A stretch of 64,000 bases of DNA from Plazaster borealis (GCA_021014325.1 CM037459.1:16208501-16272500), one strand, 5' to 3'. Positions 10,870 to 20,957 are shown, counted from the first letter of the stretch. Program-made: numbers and translations. The notes: generated by a model not told the origin, from the sequence alone.

Positions 10870-12235
10870 ACGAGCTTCGGCTTCGTTTTGGCTTCCATTG
10901 GTTCTTGGAATTTTAATTGCCAACAAACAAGTCTAAGCCCATGAGATGTTTGCATGTGCCTTGTGATGAAGAAAAAGTGCTTCAACCCCCTGCTCAGTGC
11001 TCTTGCTCCATTTCTCAAATGAAAGCAGAACAAAATAATTGACTAGGATTTGGACAGAAAGACTGACAGCAAGCAATGGGGTCCGAGGCCAGCAGAGGCA
11101 AAATCTTTCTGGGATGGTCTTCAGGACCAACCATTTCAACACAACCGAAGAGCTGAATGGCTAACGGATGTGAAAGATGAACTGAAAGGGTATAAACAGC
11201 AAGAAGGATTCTAGAATGACATGGACAAGGTAAAAAGACAAGTAAGGAAAGTGTCAAATTGGAAAGCCCTGAATCCCGACCATGTGCATGGGAACAGGTA
11301 AGGAATACCAAATTGGAAAGTCCCGGGTCCGGACCATTTGCATGGGTACTGATTGAAGAACTTCCGTAATTTGCATGAGCAAATGGCCCTACATCTGCAT
11401 GACCATGGAGGAAGAAAATAGAAGGAGTCACAACCAAGGCATATAAAAGGTTTAATGTCTTTTGCAACGGTCGTAAAAACAGCAGGCGCGCACGCGCACG
11501 CGTGCGCTAATCCAATTATCGAGCCAGGCTTTCTTTGCACATGCGCATTGCGCGCATTGCCAACGCGTTGTTTTGCCAACGCGTCGTCCTGGTATATACA
11601 CACAATACACGATCGCGGTAAATGTTGCATAACACGGAAGACTGGCTCACGATCCAACTCGAATCCAACACTGCAATATCTTCAGTGCACAGCATCGCAC
11701 ATATTAGGAGAATTGAAATTATAAAAGCCAAACAACACGTCTCTGAACTTGTCAATTGGTTGGCTTCCAGAGATAACCGGAAATATCCTTAAAAATAAGT
11801 TGCTAAAAAGACCCTTTATTGTAATATCTGAATGTTATATTTATCGTACGTCAGCTTCGAATTGGCCAAATTCGACAATCAAAACATCAAAATACTCGAT
11901 GGAAAAATTGCTGTTGAAAACAATGAACTGCGCAATGTAAAAAGCCCGCTAATAGTAGTGCGCATGCGCTTTGTCTTTATTCGTTCGTTTACAGATTTTT
12001 TCCCTCCAATTTTGTAGGCCTGCTACCAGCAAGCTGAGCGACAAAAGACATTGTAAACAAGGGGTTCTGTACGCAAAGAAAACTGGGGTGCGCAGCGCGC
12101 GGCCGTAACGTATTTCCAATGGGCCACTTCGAAGTGCGTAATCGGTTATGATATAAGAGGCTGGGCGATGTGACTCCTTCTATTTTCTTCCTCCATGGCA
12201 TGACTTTCTAACATCAACCATCAGCTTTTTAAGGA
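10870..12235. other. PIK3C3 intron, no gene recognised
   Basis: Several medium open frames on both strands (for example 11015-11467 and 11211-11657, minus) have no recognisable motif. A local duplication with ACCAAATTGGAAAG/TCAAATTGGAAAG and ACCATTTGCATGGG/ACCATGTGCATGGG lies at 11250-11350. GC-rich alternating purine-pyrimidine (GCGCGCACGCGCACGCGTGC) lies at 11487-11506. Confidence 0.4.
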
Positions 12236-12239
12236 TAAT

Positions 12240-13640
12240 TTGAAGTTGTTTGCAAAGAATGAGGCAGTGATTAATTCTTTGGTGCAGACCATCAGGATGC
12301 AGTTCGATCTGGAAAAATGTGCTTCAATGACCATGAAGAGAGGATAGAGGGTACATTTTGATGGCATCGCTCTGCCATGTCTGCCAGATGGTGCACAGAT
12401 GAGGGCTTTGGGTGAGGAGGAAAGCTGTCAGTATCTTGGTGTACTTGAATCGGAAATTGTCCTTCACAAGGAATCAAAGGAAAGGCTGAGGGCAGAATAC
12501 ATCAGGCACGTGAAGAAACGTTTGTTGTCCAAACTTGAACGGGGAGAACATGATTAAGGTGATAAACACATGGGCTTTGTCTTTGATAAGGTACAGTCCA
12601 TGTATATTGTCGAGTGGACTAGGGTGATATACGTGTCACACTGACAGGAGGACAACAAAAAACCTGATGACTGTGCATGGCATGCTGCATCCACGGCAAA
12701 TGTCGGCAGACTCTATCTTCTGAAGTCAGAGGGCAGAAGGGGGTTACTGAGCGTGGCAGAATGTGTCAACATCAAGTGCACAAAAGTAAACAAGGCGGAC
12801 GAAGTTAGGCCAAAGGAGTACAAGAGGAAAATGAAACAGGAAAGACAATAAGATTGGAGGAAAAAACCACTTCATGGCCGGTTCTTGAGATGTACAAAAA
12901 AAAATGCGAGCGGCAAATCCTGGAATTGGTTAAGGAGTGGAGAACTGAACAAGGAAACCCAGGGCTTGATTACTGCGGCACAAGGCCACTCTCTAAGGAC
13001 AAATGTAATGAAGGCAAGGATAGAGAAAGCAAACGTCTCTCCTAAATGTAGAATGTGTAATAAGGCAGAGGAGACTGTATTTTATATTGTCAGCGAATGT
13101 AGTATGATGGCCCAGACGGAGTACAAAGGAAGACATGACAAGTTGGCCAATGTGATTCACTGGGATCTGTGTAAGAAATATAGTGTTCAAGTGCTTGCGA
13201 AAGAGTACAACCATGTTCCAGAGAAAGTTGCACATACCGACCAGGTCAAGATCCTCTTGTAATTTAACATTCAGACTGATCATGTTTTAGTCTAAGATAA
13301 GACGAAGAAGATGTGTCATGACATAGCTCTGCCGGGCGTTATAAGGGTAGCTTCAAAGGAAATGGCAAAGATCACAGAAGTACCAAGACTTGGCATGGGA
13401 ACTTCATTAGATTTGGCAGGTGCATGTGATATGAAATTAGTCCCTGTGGCGGTTGGAGCACTTGGCACCATTCCAAAAGCACTGGGGAAACATCTAGATC
13501 AATAGGCACAACTTTGAGGGTAGATTTGTTATTGAAGGCGGCAATTTTGGGAACAGCAAGGATCCTGCTATAGACCCTTGAGATCTAAGGCTTTGGGATG
13601 TAGCCCGACTTGAGGAGTTACCAGTACAAAGGAAAAAGTG
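12240..13640 (+). pseudogene. LINE reverse-transcriptase 3' half, decayed
   Basis: The plus strand in several frames matches the C-terminal half of a large family of invertebrate non-LTR polyproteins. Visible in order are a FDLEKCASMTMKRG-like block (12300-12345), CQYLGVLESE (about 12430-12460), AEYIRHVKKRLLSKL (12495-12540), GRLYLLKSEGRRGLLSVAEC (12703-12762), a Cys-rich CRMCNKAEETVFYIVSEC block (13051-13104), and a terminal VPVAVGALGTIPKAL block (13440-13490). Stops and frameshifts separate the blocks. The final A/T-rich tail (ATAATAATGATAATAACAATA) ends exactly where the Polinton begins at 13668. Confidence 0.75.
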
Positions 13641-13662
13641 ATCTCAATAATAATGATAATAA

Positions 13663-13668
13663 CAATAA
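13663..13668. repeat. Left target-site duplication of the Polinton (CAATAA)
   Basis: CAATAA occurs here and at 29023-29028. If the terminal repeat is taken to begin AGTAGTAGG, the duplication is 5 bp (CAATA). If the boundary A is shared, it is the 6 bp usual for Polintons. Confidence 0.8.
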
Positions 13669-13937
13669 GTAGTAGGAACAATGGGGGTTCTGGACCACCT
13701 TGCTTGGGGGTATATACAAATAGAGCACATGGGGTTTGCTCCCAGCTTTATTGATAGGGCTCGCCCCGCTCTCTTAGCGGGCTGCTGGTTCTAGACCACT
13801 TTTGGGTTGGGGTATATATACAAATAGAGCACATGGGGTTCTACTAAATTTTCGTATACGAAAATTAGGTTTTAATAGGGCTCGCCCCGCTCTCTTGGCG
13901 GGCACGACCCACAGCCAGCAACTCCCAACCTTAACGC
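13668..13937. repeat. Polinton left terminal inverted repeat (270 bp)
   Basis: Reverse complement of 28753-29022 with about 5 mismatches. It holds an internal duplication: TATACAAATAGAGCACATGG and GGGCTCGCCCCGCTCTCTT each occur twice, about 110 bp apart. Each half carries a CCCGCTCTCTT(A/G)GCGGG hairpin. A perfect 20-bp palindrome AATTTTCGTATACGAAAATT lies at 13847-13866, of the same form as the dispersed palindromes inside the element. Confidence 0.93.
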
Positions 13938-13985
13938 CTCATTTGGTATATACAATTAGACATATATACCGCACGTGTATACACG

Positions 13986-14186
13986 ATGGAGTGTGATAAG
14001 TGCCACCGATTTTTTAAGAGGTACTACAACCTGAAGAGACACCTGGAGAACCGTAAGACACCTTGCTTACAAGAACCCCGGCAATACATATGTGTGGATT
14101 GTGGTGGGGAGCTGAGCTGCAGCTTCTCCTTGTGGAGGCACAAAAAGATTTGCCCGGCACAGCGCAGAACAAAGGCCGTGATATAA
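13986..14186 (+). CDS. Small zinc-finger protein of the Polinton
   Basis: A 66-codon frame starting just inside the left terminal repeat. The N-terminal CDKCHRFFKRYYNLKRHLEN is a C2H2-like finger (Cys-x2-Cys, then His after 12 residues), and a second CVDCGG...HKKIC unit follows. Small Cys/His proteins of this type are common at Polinton ends and in related large DNA viruses, where they are presumed DNA-binding or regulatory. The frame is intact. A palindrome (14185-14204) overlaps its end. Its role is inferred only. Confidence 0.65.
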   Translation: MECDKCHRFFKRYYNLKRHLENRKTPCLQEPRQYICVDCGGELSCSFSLWRHKKICPAQRRTKAVI

Positions 14187-14213
14187 CTTTCGTCTACAAA
14201 AGTTGAACACGAG

Positions 14214-14480
14214 CTAAGAGCTGTGACAACACCAACGAAAACTGTTGTTTAGCTTTTTTTCTTGAGATAAGTACCTATGTCTTATTTTATCTCGGCCACA
14301 GTTTCGACATAGCTGTATTTCACTCTGAACCCCAGTACCACAAGATTTACAGGGTATTGAAATCTTTCTGCCTTTACGAATCTTTACTAAGTGGTACTTA
14401 CAATATTTACCGCAGCAGCTCCTATTACAGAGATCAACTTCACCAACTTTAACCCAAGCACAAACATTGTGTCCTTTCAT
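14214..14480 (-). CDS. Cys-rich zinc-ribbon-like small protein of the Polinton
   Basis: An 88-codon minus-strand frame with many paired cysteines: CNRSCCGKYCKYH near the N-terminus, then CKSCGTG and CRNCGRDK. The layout (Cys-x3-Cys...Cys-x2-His, then two CxxC knuckles) is that of a small zinc-ribbon protein. I recall similar short frames near the polymerase end of other Polintons, but function is unknown. It is convergent with the finger protein upstream and divergent from the polymerase downstream. The frame is intact, starting at MKGHNVC. Confidence 0.6.
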   Translation of the reverse strand: MKGHNVCAWVKVGEVDLCNRSCCGKYCKYHLVKIRKGRKISIPCKSCGTGVQSEIQLCRNCGRDKIRHRYLSQEKKLNNSFRWCCHSS

Positions 14481-14720
14481 TTCGCAGATTGAATATCTCA
14501 GGTATGCATTTATGTCTAAATGGTTTTTATCATTAGGGGAACCCCCAATTTATTGCGCAATATGCATGGGAAATCCCGAAGTTTTGTAAAATGAACACTT
14601 CAATTAGAGATATGTGTGTTGTAGGTTATGCTATCACCAGCAAACCTCATGCCCTCTACTGTTGGGTTTTGTGTGTTAATGACTCTCTATTAGAGAAATA
14701 CGTCGTAGCTTATACTATAA

Positions 14721-17700
14721 ATGACGAGTACTTCAAAAACGTTTAGAACGGTACAAGACTACCAAAATGAGATTCTAGAGCAGTTTGAATATAAAGAGAC
14801 GGATGAGCTAGTCTTTAGGCAGACCCCACGGGTGATCGGGAAATATCTGCGGGGTTGGCAGATGGTTGTGCCCAAAGGGCATCTCCTTAGCGCAGACCCC
14901 AGAGCCTTTCTGGACGACGTGCGCTCTCAGATTTACCAAAAACTTGAGGAAGAGCTTAAAGCTTTTAACGGTATTAAGTTTCAGCTGGCTCTCAAGCTTC
15001 AACTTCGAAAGACAACCCTGATGAGAGTGAAGAATACACTGATCCCGTGCTCCGCCACAAACAAGAGTCTGTTTTGCAGGCTAACGATATTAATGATGCA
15101 CTAGACAGGGCCTTTCCCGCATCCAGGAGACGCTTGAAAAATTTACTCAAAGAGGCTCGGGGTGGACGGTTGACCACGTAGAGATGCTGTGGCTTGACAT
15201 TGCTCGGTACCAGCCCTTGAGAGGCGGCTCATACATTCCACTACCCGCAGCGGTGAAAAGCAAGAAGGCGGTCATCAACGTGAAGAACAATGATGATCAC
15301 TGCCTGAGATGGTCCTTACGGTCTGCTCTCTTCCCGCCAGAGCCCACACGGATAGGCCTTCCCAATATCCCACTGATGATGGCCTAGACTTCACGGGGAT
15401 CGAGGCTCCTACTCCCTACTCTCAGATCCTGAAGGTTGAAAAACAAAACAACCTAGCTATCAACATATTTGGCTGGGATAAGGGTGTTATCGTTCACGGG
15501 CTAAGCAAAAGCCCATGGACATGCCCAGGATTAACCTCTTGCTGATCGAGAAGGCAGGCAAGTTTCACTACACCTGGGTCAAAAACCTAAACCGTCTTCT
15601 CTACCAAGAAAACAAGCACCGGGAGCGTACGCACTTTTGTGAGAGATGTCTCCATGGGTACTCGAGAAGACCTCCTAGAAGCTCACAAGCCTGAATGTTG
15701 TGGGATCGGTCAGACGGCGGTGAGGGTAGAGATGCCAGAAGAGGGAAAAATAAGCTGACCTTTCAAAACCACCACAAGCAGTTTCCCGCCCTTTCATCAT
15801 CTACGCCGACTTTGAGGCTCTAACTACAAAGGTAGAGGGGCCCGAGCTGGACCCCACGAAGAGCAACACTCGGAAGACGCAGCACCACGAGACTTGTGGC
15901 TATTGCTATGTAGTCCGGCGCTGCGATGGACGGACAAAAACACCTGTAGAATACCGTGGACACGACGCGGCGGAGCACTTCTTAAAAGCGATCCAGTATG
16001 AGGAGCGAAAGATCAAGGAGGTGCTAGCCAACCCTAAAGCAATGAAGATGACCGCCAATGACCGGCGAGCCTTTAAGGCAGCCACCACCTGCCACGTGTG
16101 TGAGAAGCCACTTGAGGGAGATACTGTCCGCGACCACTGTCATATCACTGGAAAATTCAGAGGTGCTGCACACAACGCTTGCAACTTGAAGCTGCGCCTG
16201 AGCCCTAAAACCACAACCATACCTGTGGTCTTCCACAATTTGCGGGGCTACGATTCTCACCTCCTGATGCAGGCTATTTCCAAGGTAGAGGGTAAGATTT
16301 CTTGCATCCCGAACAACACCGAGAAATACATTAGCTTCTCCCTCGGTCAGCTCCGATTTATCGACAGCGTCCAGTTCTTGCCGTCCTCTCTTGACGAGTT
16401 AGTAGCAGCCAACCTGCCCGAGGCTTTCCAAATAACGGGCCAGTACGAGCCATGTAAAGAAAGGCGCAATCTTTTGTTGCGCAAGGCGTCTACCCGTACG
16501 AGTACATGGACTCTTGGGAAAGGTTTGCAGAGCCAGGTCTCCCTCCGAAGGAAGCCTTCTACAGCAAGCTGAAAGACGAGTACATTAGCGAGGCCGACTA
16601 CGTTCATGCACAAAAGGTGTGGGAGACCTTTAGATGCCACACCATGGGAGACAAACAACAACGCGACAACCGCACAGATGTGCTCCTTTTGGCAGATGTC
16701 TTCGAGACTTTCCGGAAGACCTGCATGCGGCAGTACGGCTTGGACCCCGCACATTACTACACCAGTCCTGGCCTCTCTTGGGACGCGTTGCTCAAAAAGA
16801 CGGGTGTAGAACTCAAACTGCTCACAGACTATGACCAGCACCTTTTCATCGAGAAGGGGATGCGAGGTGGTATCTCCATGGTATCTAAGCGCTTTGCGAG
16901 AGCTAACAACCCTTTGGTTAAGGGCTTTAACCCCTCCGAGCCGAACAGGTACATTTCTTACCTGGATGCTAACAACCTATATGGGTGGGCAATGAGCCAG
17001 TCGCTGCCTACAGGCGGCTTTGAGTGGGTGGAGGAGCTGTTGTCTACAAAAGTTTTAACGGAGCATCCGGCAGACAGCCCAGAGGGCTACATCTTGGAGG
17101 TAGACTTAGAGTACCCTGTAGAGCTCCACGACGCACACAACGCCTATCCGTTAGCGCCAGAGCGCATGGTCGTTCAGAGAGAGTGGATGTCCGAGTATCA
17201 GCACAACCTAATCTTTTGCAAGCAAAAGATTATTTCTACAGAAAAGTTTTCAGGCAAAGATTAGGTTCAACAGAGGTTGAAAAGCTGGTACCCAATCTCC
17301 GTGATAAAGAACGATATGTGCTACACTATCGCAACCTACAGCTGTACCTCTCTCTCGGCATGCGCTTGAAGAAGATCCACCGGGCTCTTCGCTTTGAGCA
17401 GAGCCCTTGGATGGAACCCTACATCCGGATGAACACGGAGCACCGGAAGGAGGCAACCAGCGACTTCGAAAAGAACCTCTACAAACTCATGAACAATAGT
17501 GTATTTGGAAAAATGATGGAGAACCTACGCAAGCGGTCGACGTTAAGCTGGTGCGCAGTGATGAAGAAGATAGGCTAAGGAGACTTATTGCCAGCCCGGC
17601 CTTTGCTCGGGCAAACATCTTTGATGACAACCTCGCGGCGATCCAGGTTCATAAGAGCCGCCTGGTACTCAACCGGCCCGCCTACGTGGGTATGAGCATA

Positions 17701-18300
17701 CTCGACCTTCAAGCACCTTATGTACGACTTCTACTATAATCAGATAAAGGCTCGGTATGGTGATCGGTGTCAGCTCCTTTACACAGACACAGACTCTCTC
17801 CTCCTTGATATCCAAACCGAGGATGTGTACAAAGACATAGCCGAAGACCAGAACCTCTACGACACATCTGACTACCCCAAAGAGCACTACCTCCACAACA
17901 CGGTAAACAAGAAGGTATTGGGAAAGATGAAGGACGAGTGCGCCGGGCGCCCCATCGCCGAGTATGTGGGGCTGCGGCCTAAGATGTACTCTATCTTCGA
18001 GGCTGGCGGGAATAACATCAAAAAGCCAAAGGTGTGAAAAAGTCTGTTGTGAAGAAACAAATTCGACATGAGCAGTATAAAGAGGCTCTATCACAAAAAG
18101 ACCTTCCGCCACGGGATGGATGTGCTGCGTTCTGAGAGACATAGAATTTACGGTCAGCGTCTGAACAAGGTATCACTCTCCCCTTGGACACAAAGAGGTG
18201 GATAGCTGAAGACGGTGTCACCACACTAGCCTATGGGCACAAAGATATTATGCCTAATCTTTTGCCTGCAAAGATTATCTTTTGCCTGCATAAAAACTAA
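14721..18300 (+). pseudogene. POLB: Protein-primed family B DNA polymerase (POLB), frameshifted
   Basis: This gene copied the element by protein-primed synthesis in the Polinton model. The N-terminal region starts at MTSTSKTFRTVQDYQ. The exonuclease motifs are IIYADFEAL (about 15795-15820), FHNLRGYDSHL (16229-16262) and TDVLLLADVFETF (16675-16713). Polymerase motif A is YLDANNLYGWAM (16958-16993), motif B is KLMNNSVFGKMM (17482-17517) and motif C is YTDTDSLLLDI (17780-17812). The reading frame changes many times (near 15000, 15110, 15340, 15520, 15660, 16480, 17210-17262, 17540, 17715 and 18035), so no full protein can be made. Two palindromes lie in the gene (17040-17056 and 17209-17262); the second coincides with a frameshift. 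The predicted end uses palindrome sequence (NLLPAKIIFCLHKN then TAA at 18298-18300). Confidence 0.92.
17209..17262. repeat. Palindrome cluster inside POLB
   Basis: TAATCTTTTGCAAGCAAAAG plus ATTA (17209-17232) is followed by a TTTCTACAGAAAAGTTTT piece and CAGGCAAAGATTAG. Before it the polymerase reads MSEYQHNL. After it the conserved sequence resumes (GSTEVEKLVPNLRDKERYV) in a different frame. Confidence 0.85.
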
Positions 18301-18345
18301 TCTTTTGCCTGCAAAGATTATCTTTTGCTTGCAAAGATTAGTTTA
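18255..18345. repeat. Palindrome cluster between POLB and INT
   Basis: Four tandem half- or full palindromes of the AATCTTTTGCCTGCAAAGAT type between the convergent 3' ends of polymerase and integrase. The first two supply the last polymerase codons. Confidence 0.85.
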
Positions 18346-18350
18346 GTTTA

Positions 18351-19368
18351 TCAACGAGATTGTTTGAGCAAAAGTTTAACAGGTGGCACCTGGGTGTTGG
18401 GAGGCACCACAAGTAGCTCTTCTCGTACAAACCCACGAGCTGGTACCCCACGATCTTTCATAAGATAATAAAGAACAGGCTCTCCGGGTTTAGTGACTGA
18501 ACGCCCAAGCCGGTGCACCCGGAGGGACCATACTGGGTCAGTTGCGCGACGACGCCCACCTTCTAGCTCACCTGGCTGGTAGAGGTACCGAACGCCCACG
18601 CCCGAGGAGCTTTTGCTCGTTGAGACCAACAGGGCGGTCTGCAATGGTAGAGGGCTTTTGTTTTACCGATTTTGCCTTGATGGCTTCTGAGGGCTTTTTT
18701 TCCGTCAATCTGGTAACCTCTGTGTTCAGAGCTAAGACAACGGCGGGAAGTCGTGCTACCCACTCAGTTGACCTCTCATCATCTGGGAGACGCAGCTCTA
18801 CCGCATACTGATGCCCAAAGAGCTTTTCTGCTAGAGTTCGGTTGAATCTTTCCACGATGCCCTGCGCTCGATGCAAATCTTTTTCACCCCGTCGGACTTT
18901 GACACCATGTTTCTCCAGAGTTTGGGATACGGATCCCATAAACTCATGCCCAGGGTCAACCTGCAGCACCTTCGGCCACTTTAAAGGTCCCCGCTTGTAA
19001 ATGCGGGACAAAGCAGTAGCCACCTCGGTGGATTCCTTTGAAGTCAGTGGTTCAGCTTCTTTGTAGCGGCTGGCAACATCAACCACAGTCAGGGCGTATT
19101 TGTAAATCTTTCGGCCCCTGGGCAGGCGATCGTGTGGAAGAAACAGTAGGTCAGCTTGGTGGACTTCATTAGGCACTGAAATATCAAATTTTGGGCGAGG
19201 CACATGGCGAGGGGCTGGGAGATATATCTGCCATATAGCTTGTCTCTTGAGCCAATCTTTACTCACATCTTGAGTGACTTTTGCAGCCTCGGCTAGTTTT
19301 TGTATGGCCGCAAGTCCCTTCCAGTATCCTTGGGGGCTGTAGTACAATGCAGACAGTTTAGTATCCAT
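18351..19368 (-). pseudogene. INT: Polinton retroviral-type DDE integrase (INT), one frameshift
   Basis: The integrase inserts the linear element into host DNA. The long frame starts at MDTKLSALYYSP. The catalytic triad is visible: Asp in HQADLLFLP, Asp in VLQVDPGHEFMGS and Glu in QGIVERFNRTLAEK, with about 35 residues between the last two, as in retroviral integrases. The C-terminal part (VRYLYQPGELEGG...VWSLRVHRLG, an SH3/chromo-like tail in this family) is in another frame from about 18600, so one frameshift breaks the gene. It is convergent with POLB across the palindrome cluster at 18255-18345. Confidence 0.92.
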
Positions 19369-19395
19369 ATAAGTTTACGCCTGCAAAGTCTAACT

Positions 19396-19606
19396 AAACT
19401 TTTCTGAAGAAAAGTTTTTTTTACAATCAAAAGATTATCTGTAGAAAAAAAATCTTTTGCCTGCAAAGATTAGTTTGTGATTGCAAAAAATAACTAAACT
19501 AAACCTAATCAAACTTTTCTACAGAAAAGTTTTCAAGCAAAAGATAATCTTTTGCAGGCAAAAGATTAGTTTACTTAACAATCCAAACTTTCGTCTACGA
19601 AAGTTT
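19396..19606. repeat. Palindrome cluster upstream of INT
   Basis: At least five units: 19396-19417 (stem CTTTTCT/AGAAAAG), 19451-19472 (CTTTTGC/GCAAAG), 19511-19532 (CTTTTCT), 19546-19567 (CTTTTGC) and 19585-19606 (CTTTCGT/ACGAAAG). Different stem types are intermixed. Confidence 0.85.
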
Positions 19607-20043
19607 ATAGGCTGCGAAGGAAGTAACTCCAAGCCCCATGATAACGAAAGCAATTTCGCGATCACGTTGCTCTGGGGACGGCAAGTAGAAATCTGAGAGT
19701 TTGGGTTTTGGTTCTTCTAGCGTGGGGCCATTGAATCACTGCCAAACTTTTCTGTAGAAAAGTTTATAAGATTGTACTGGCGAATAGCTTCATCAACATT
19801 GCGGAAAGTGTGCACGGCATGTCCTTGGCGGCGAAGCTCTTCATTAATCCAGTCTAGGCGTTCGGCCCTCTTGCGTGACCATTCAGACTGCGCAGCTTGA
19901 AGTTGTTCTACAGCCTTGTCATGTCGTGTTCGCTCTTCATCGGCACCTGGATCACGCATCATCGAGAACAGAAAATTTGACCCAGAGAACGCAAGTGCGT
20001 TCACGACCGCTCCGCCAACAAGCATTACAATAGAAGCCATCAA
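19595..20043 (-). pseudogene. Conserved small Polinton membrane protein, frameshift at a palindrome
   Basis: The frame from 20043 starts with MMASIVMLVGGAVVNALAFS, a hydrophobic segment, then a charged helical region (AVEQLQAAQSEWSRKRAERL) and NVDEAIRQYNLIN. At 19744-19765 a palindrome encodes NFSTEKF and the frame ends soon after. The expected C-terminus (PKLSDFYLPSPEQRDRE, then a second hydrophobic stretch VIMGLGVTSFAAYKL) continues in another frame down to a TAG at 19595-19597, itself inside a second palindrome. I recall the same arrangement in other Polintons. The role is unknown, possibly virion membrane or assembly. Confidence 0.75.
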
Positions 20044-20047
20044 ACTT

Positions 20048-20126
20048 AAACTTTTGTAGACAAAAGTTTTTTTGTAGACAAAAGATTAGTTTAACTTATA
20101 TTTGTATAATCTTTTGTATTCAAAAG
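20048..20126. repeat. Palindromes between two small Polinton genes
   Basis: AACTTTTGTAGACAAAAGTT at 20049-20068, a second half-unit TTTGTAGACAAAAGATTAG at 20071-20089 and ATCTTTTGTATTCAAAAGA near 20106-20124. Confidence 0.8.
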
Positions 20127-20143
20127 AGAAAACTTATACATCT

Positions 20144-20383
20144 TTACTTTAATATGTCTGCAGGGAGTATCCCCTGCTTGATAAGCATGTCTTTAGTGGC
20201 CATAGCTAGGCCAACATCTAGTATGACCATGCCAACATCATACGGCGCAAAGTCTAACTTTGGCGTAACACCTTTTATGATTTTTTTACCAAGAGTAGCG
20301 TATCCCACAGCAAGTCCACTTACTACGGCGGAGTGGTACACCAAATTAGCAAGCTGTTTACCATCAGTACTGGGGGTAGTCAT
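20144..20383 (-). CDS. Conserved small hydrophobic Polinton protein
   Basis: An intact 79-codon frame, MTTPSTDGKQLANLVYHSAV..., with two hydrophobic stretches (VVSGLAVGYATLG and VGMVILDVGLAMA), ending KDMLIKQGILPADILK. The sequence style and position, between the integrase side and the capsid side, match a short gene that recurs in animal Polintons. No catalytic motif is present, and a membrane or virion role is only inferred. Palindromes flank it at 20048-20090 and about 20104-20126. Confidence 0.75.
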   Translation of the reverse strand: MTTPSTDGKQLANLVYHSAVVSGLAVGYATLGKKIIKGVTPKLDFAPYDVGMVILDVGLAMATKDMLIKQGILPADILK

Positions 20384-20407
20384 TTTTGTTATGCAAGTAG
20401 GAGATTA

Positions 20408-20932
20408 TTATTGCATATAATGAGGATTAGTTTGTTTGTCTAATATGTTTGTCTTTGATTTTTGAGATACATTTGGTAATTGTTTTGCAGGCGTATACGA
20501 AAACTTAGCATATACCACAGCTCCAACAGCTATAACAGCCCCTGCAAGGAGCAAACAATCTTTTGCCTGCAAAAGATAATCTTTTGCAGGCAAAAGATTA
20601 GTTTCTGATTGCGATGAGATTTCACTTTTATGTTCACGGTCTTTTGTAGATGAAGGATTAAGATTATCTTCAGACTTGAGACTCTGTTTGGCCTTTCGCA
20701 GCTGCTCTTTCAGCGCTTCTTGTTTTGCTTTTCTAGCTGCTGCACCTTTGCGGCCAGCCTCAACTTTTTGTGGATCTTTATTAGTTAAAACTTTTGCTGG
20801 CAAAAGTTTAGTCACTCTCTTGACTTTTAACTGCGTCGATGTCGTCTCTAGGTCTTGCGCTGCTGTCATCTCCAGAGCTTGTGCTGCTTCTGTCGATGTC
20901 GTTTCTGATGGCTTTGCCATCTCTTCTGTCAT
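20408..20932 (-). CDS. Basic Polinton protein with membrane segment and embedded palindromes
   Basis: An intact 174-codon frame. The middle is strongly basic and helical (DPQKVEAGRKGAAARKAKQE, then RKAKQSL). A hydrophobic span, LLLAGAVIAVGAVVYAKF, follows near residue 128. Three palindromes lie inside the gene, all in frame: 20788-20809 encodes TKLLPAKVL, and 20557-20601 encodes NLLPAKDYLLQAKDC just before the membrane span. The gene therefore contains palindrome-derived peptides without losing its frame. Function unknown. Confidence 0.75.
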   Translation of the reverse strand: MTEEMAKPSETTSTEAAQALEMTAAQDLETTSTQLKVKRVTKLLPAKVLTNKDPQKVEAGRKGAAARKAKQEALKEQLRKAKQSLKSEDNLNPSSTKDREHKSEISSQSETNLLPAKDYLLQAKDCLLLAGAVIAVGAVVYAKFSYTPAKQLPNVSQKSKTNILDKQTNPHYMQ

Positions 20933-20957
20933 CTAAACTTTCGTGTACGAAAGTTTT

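Noticed and set aside
11015..11755. Several open frames of 80-150 codons on both strands
   Set aside because: They overlap each other, have low-complexity composition and show no motif or family resemblance.
18255..18345. Bacterial-type rho-independent terminators between POLB and INT
   Set aside because: The stems are AT-rich with T on the 5' side and there is no following T run pattern; the element is in a eukaryote and the same palindromes lie inside genes.
18255..19606. A CRISPR array reading of the regularly repeated palindromes
   Set aside because: Spacing is irregular, stem sequences differ between classes and the host is an animal.
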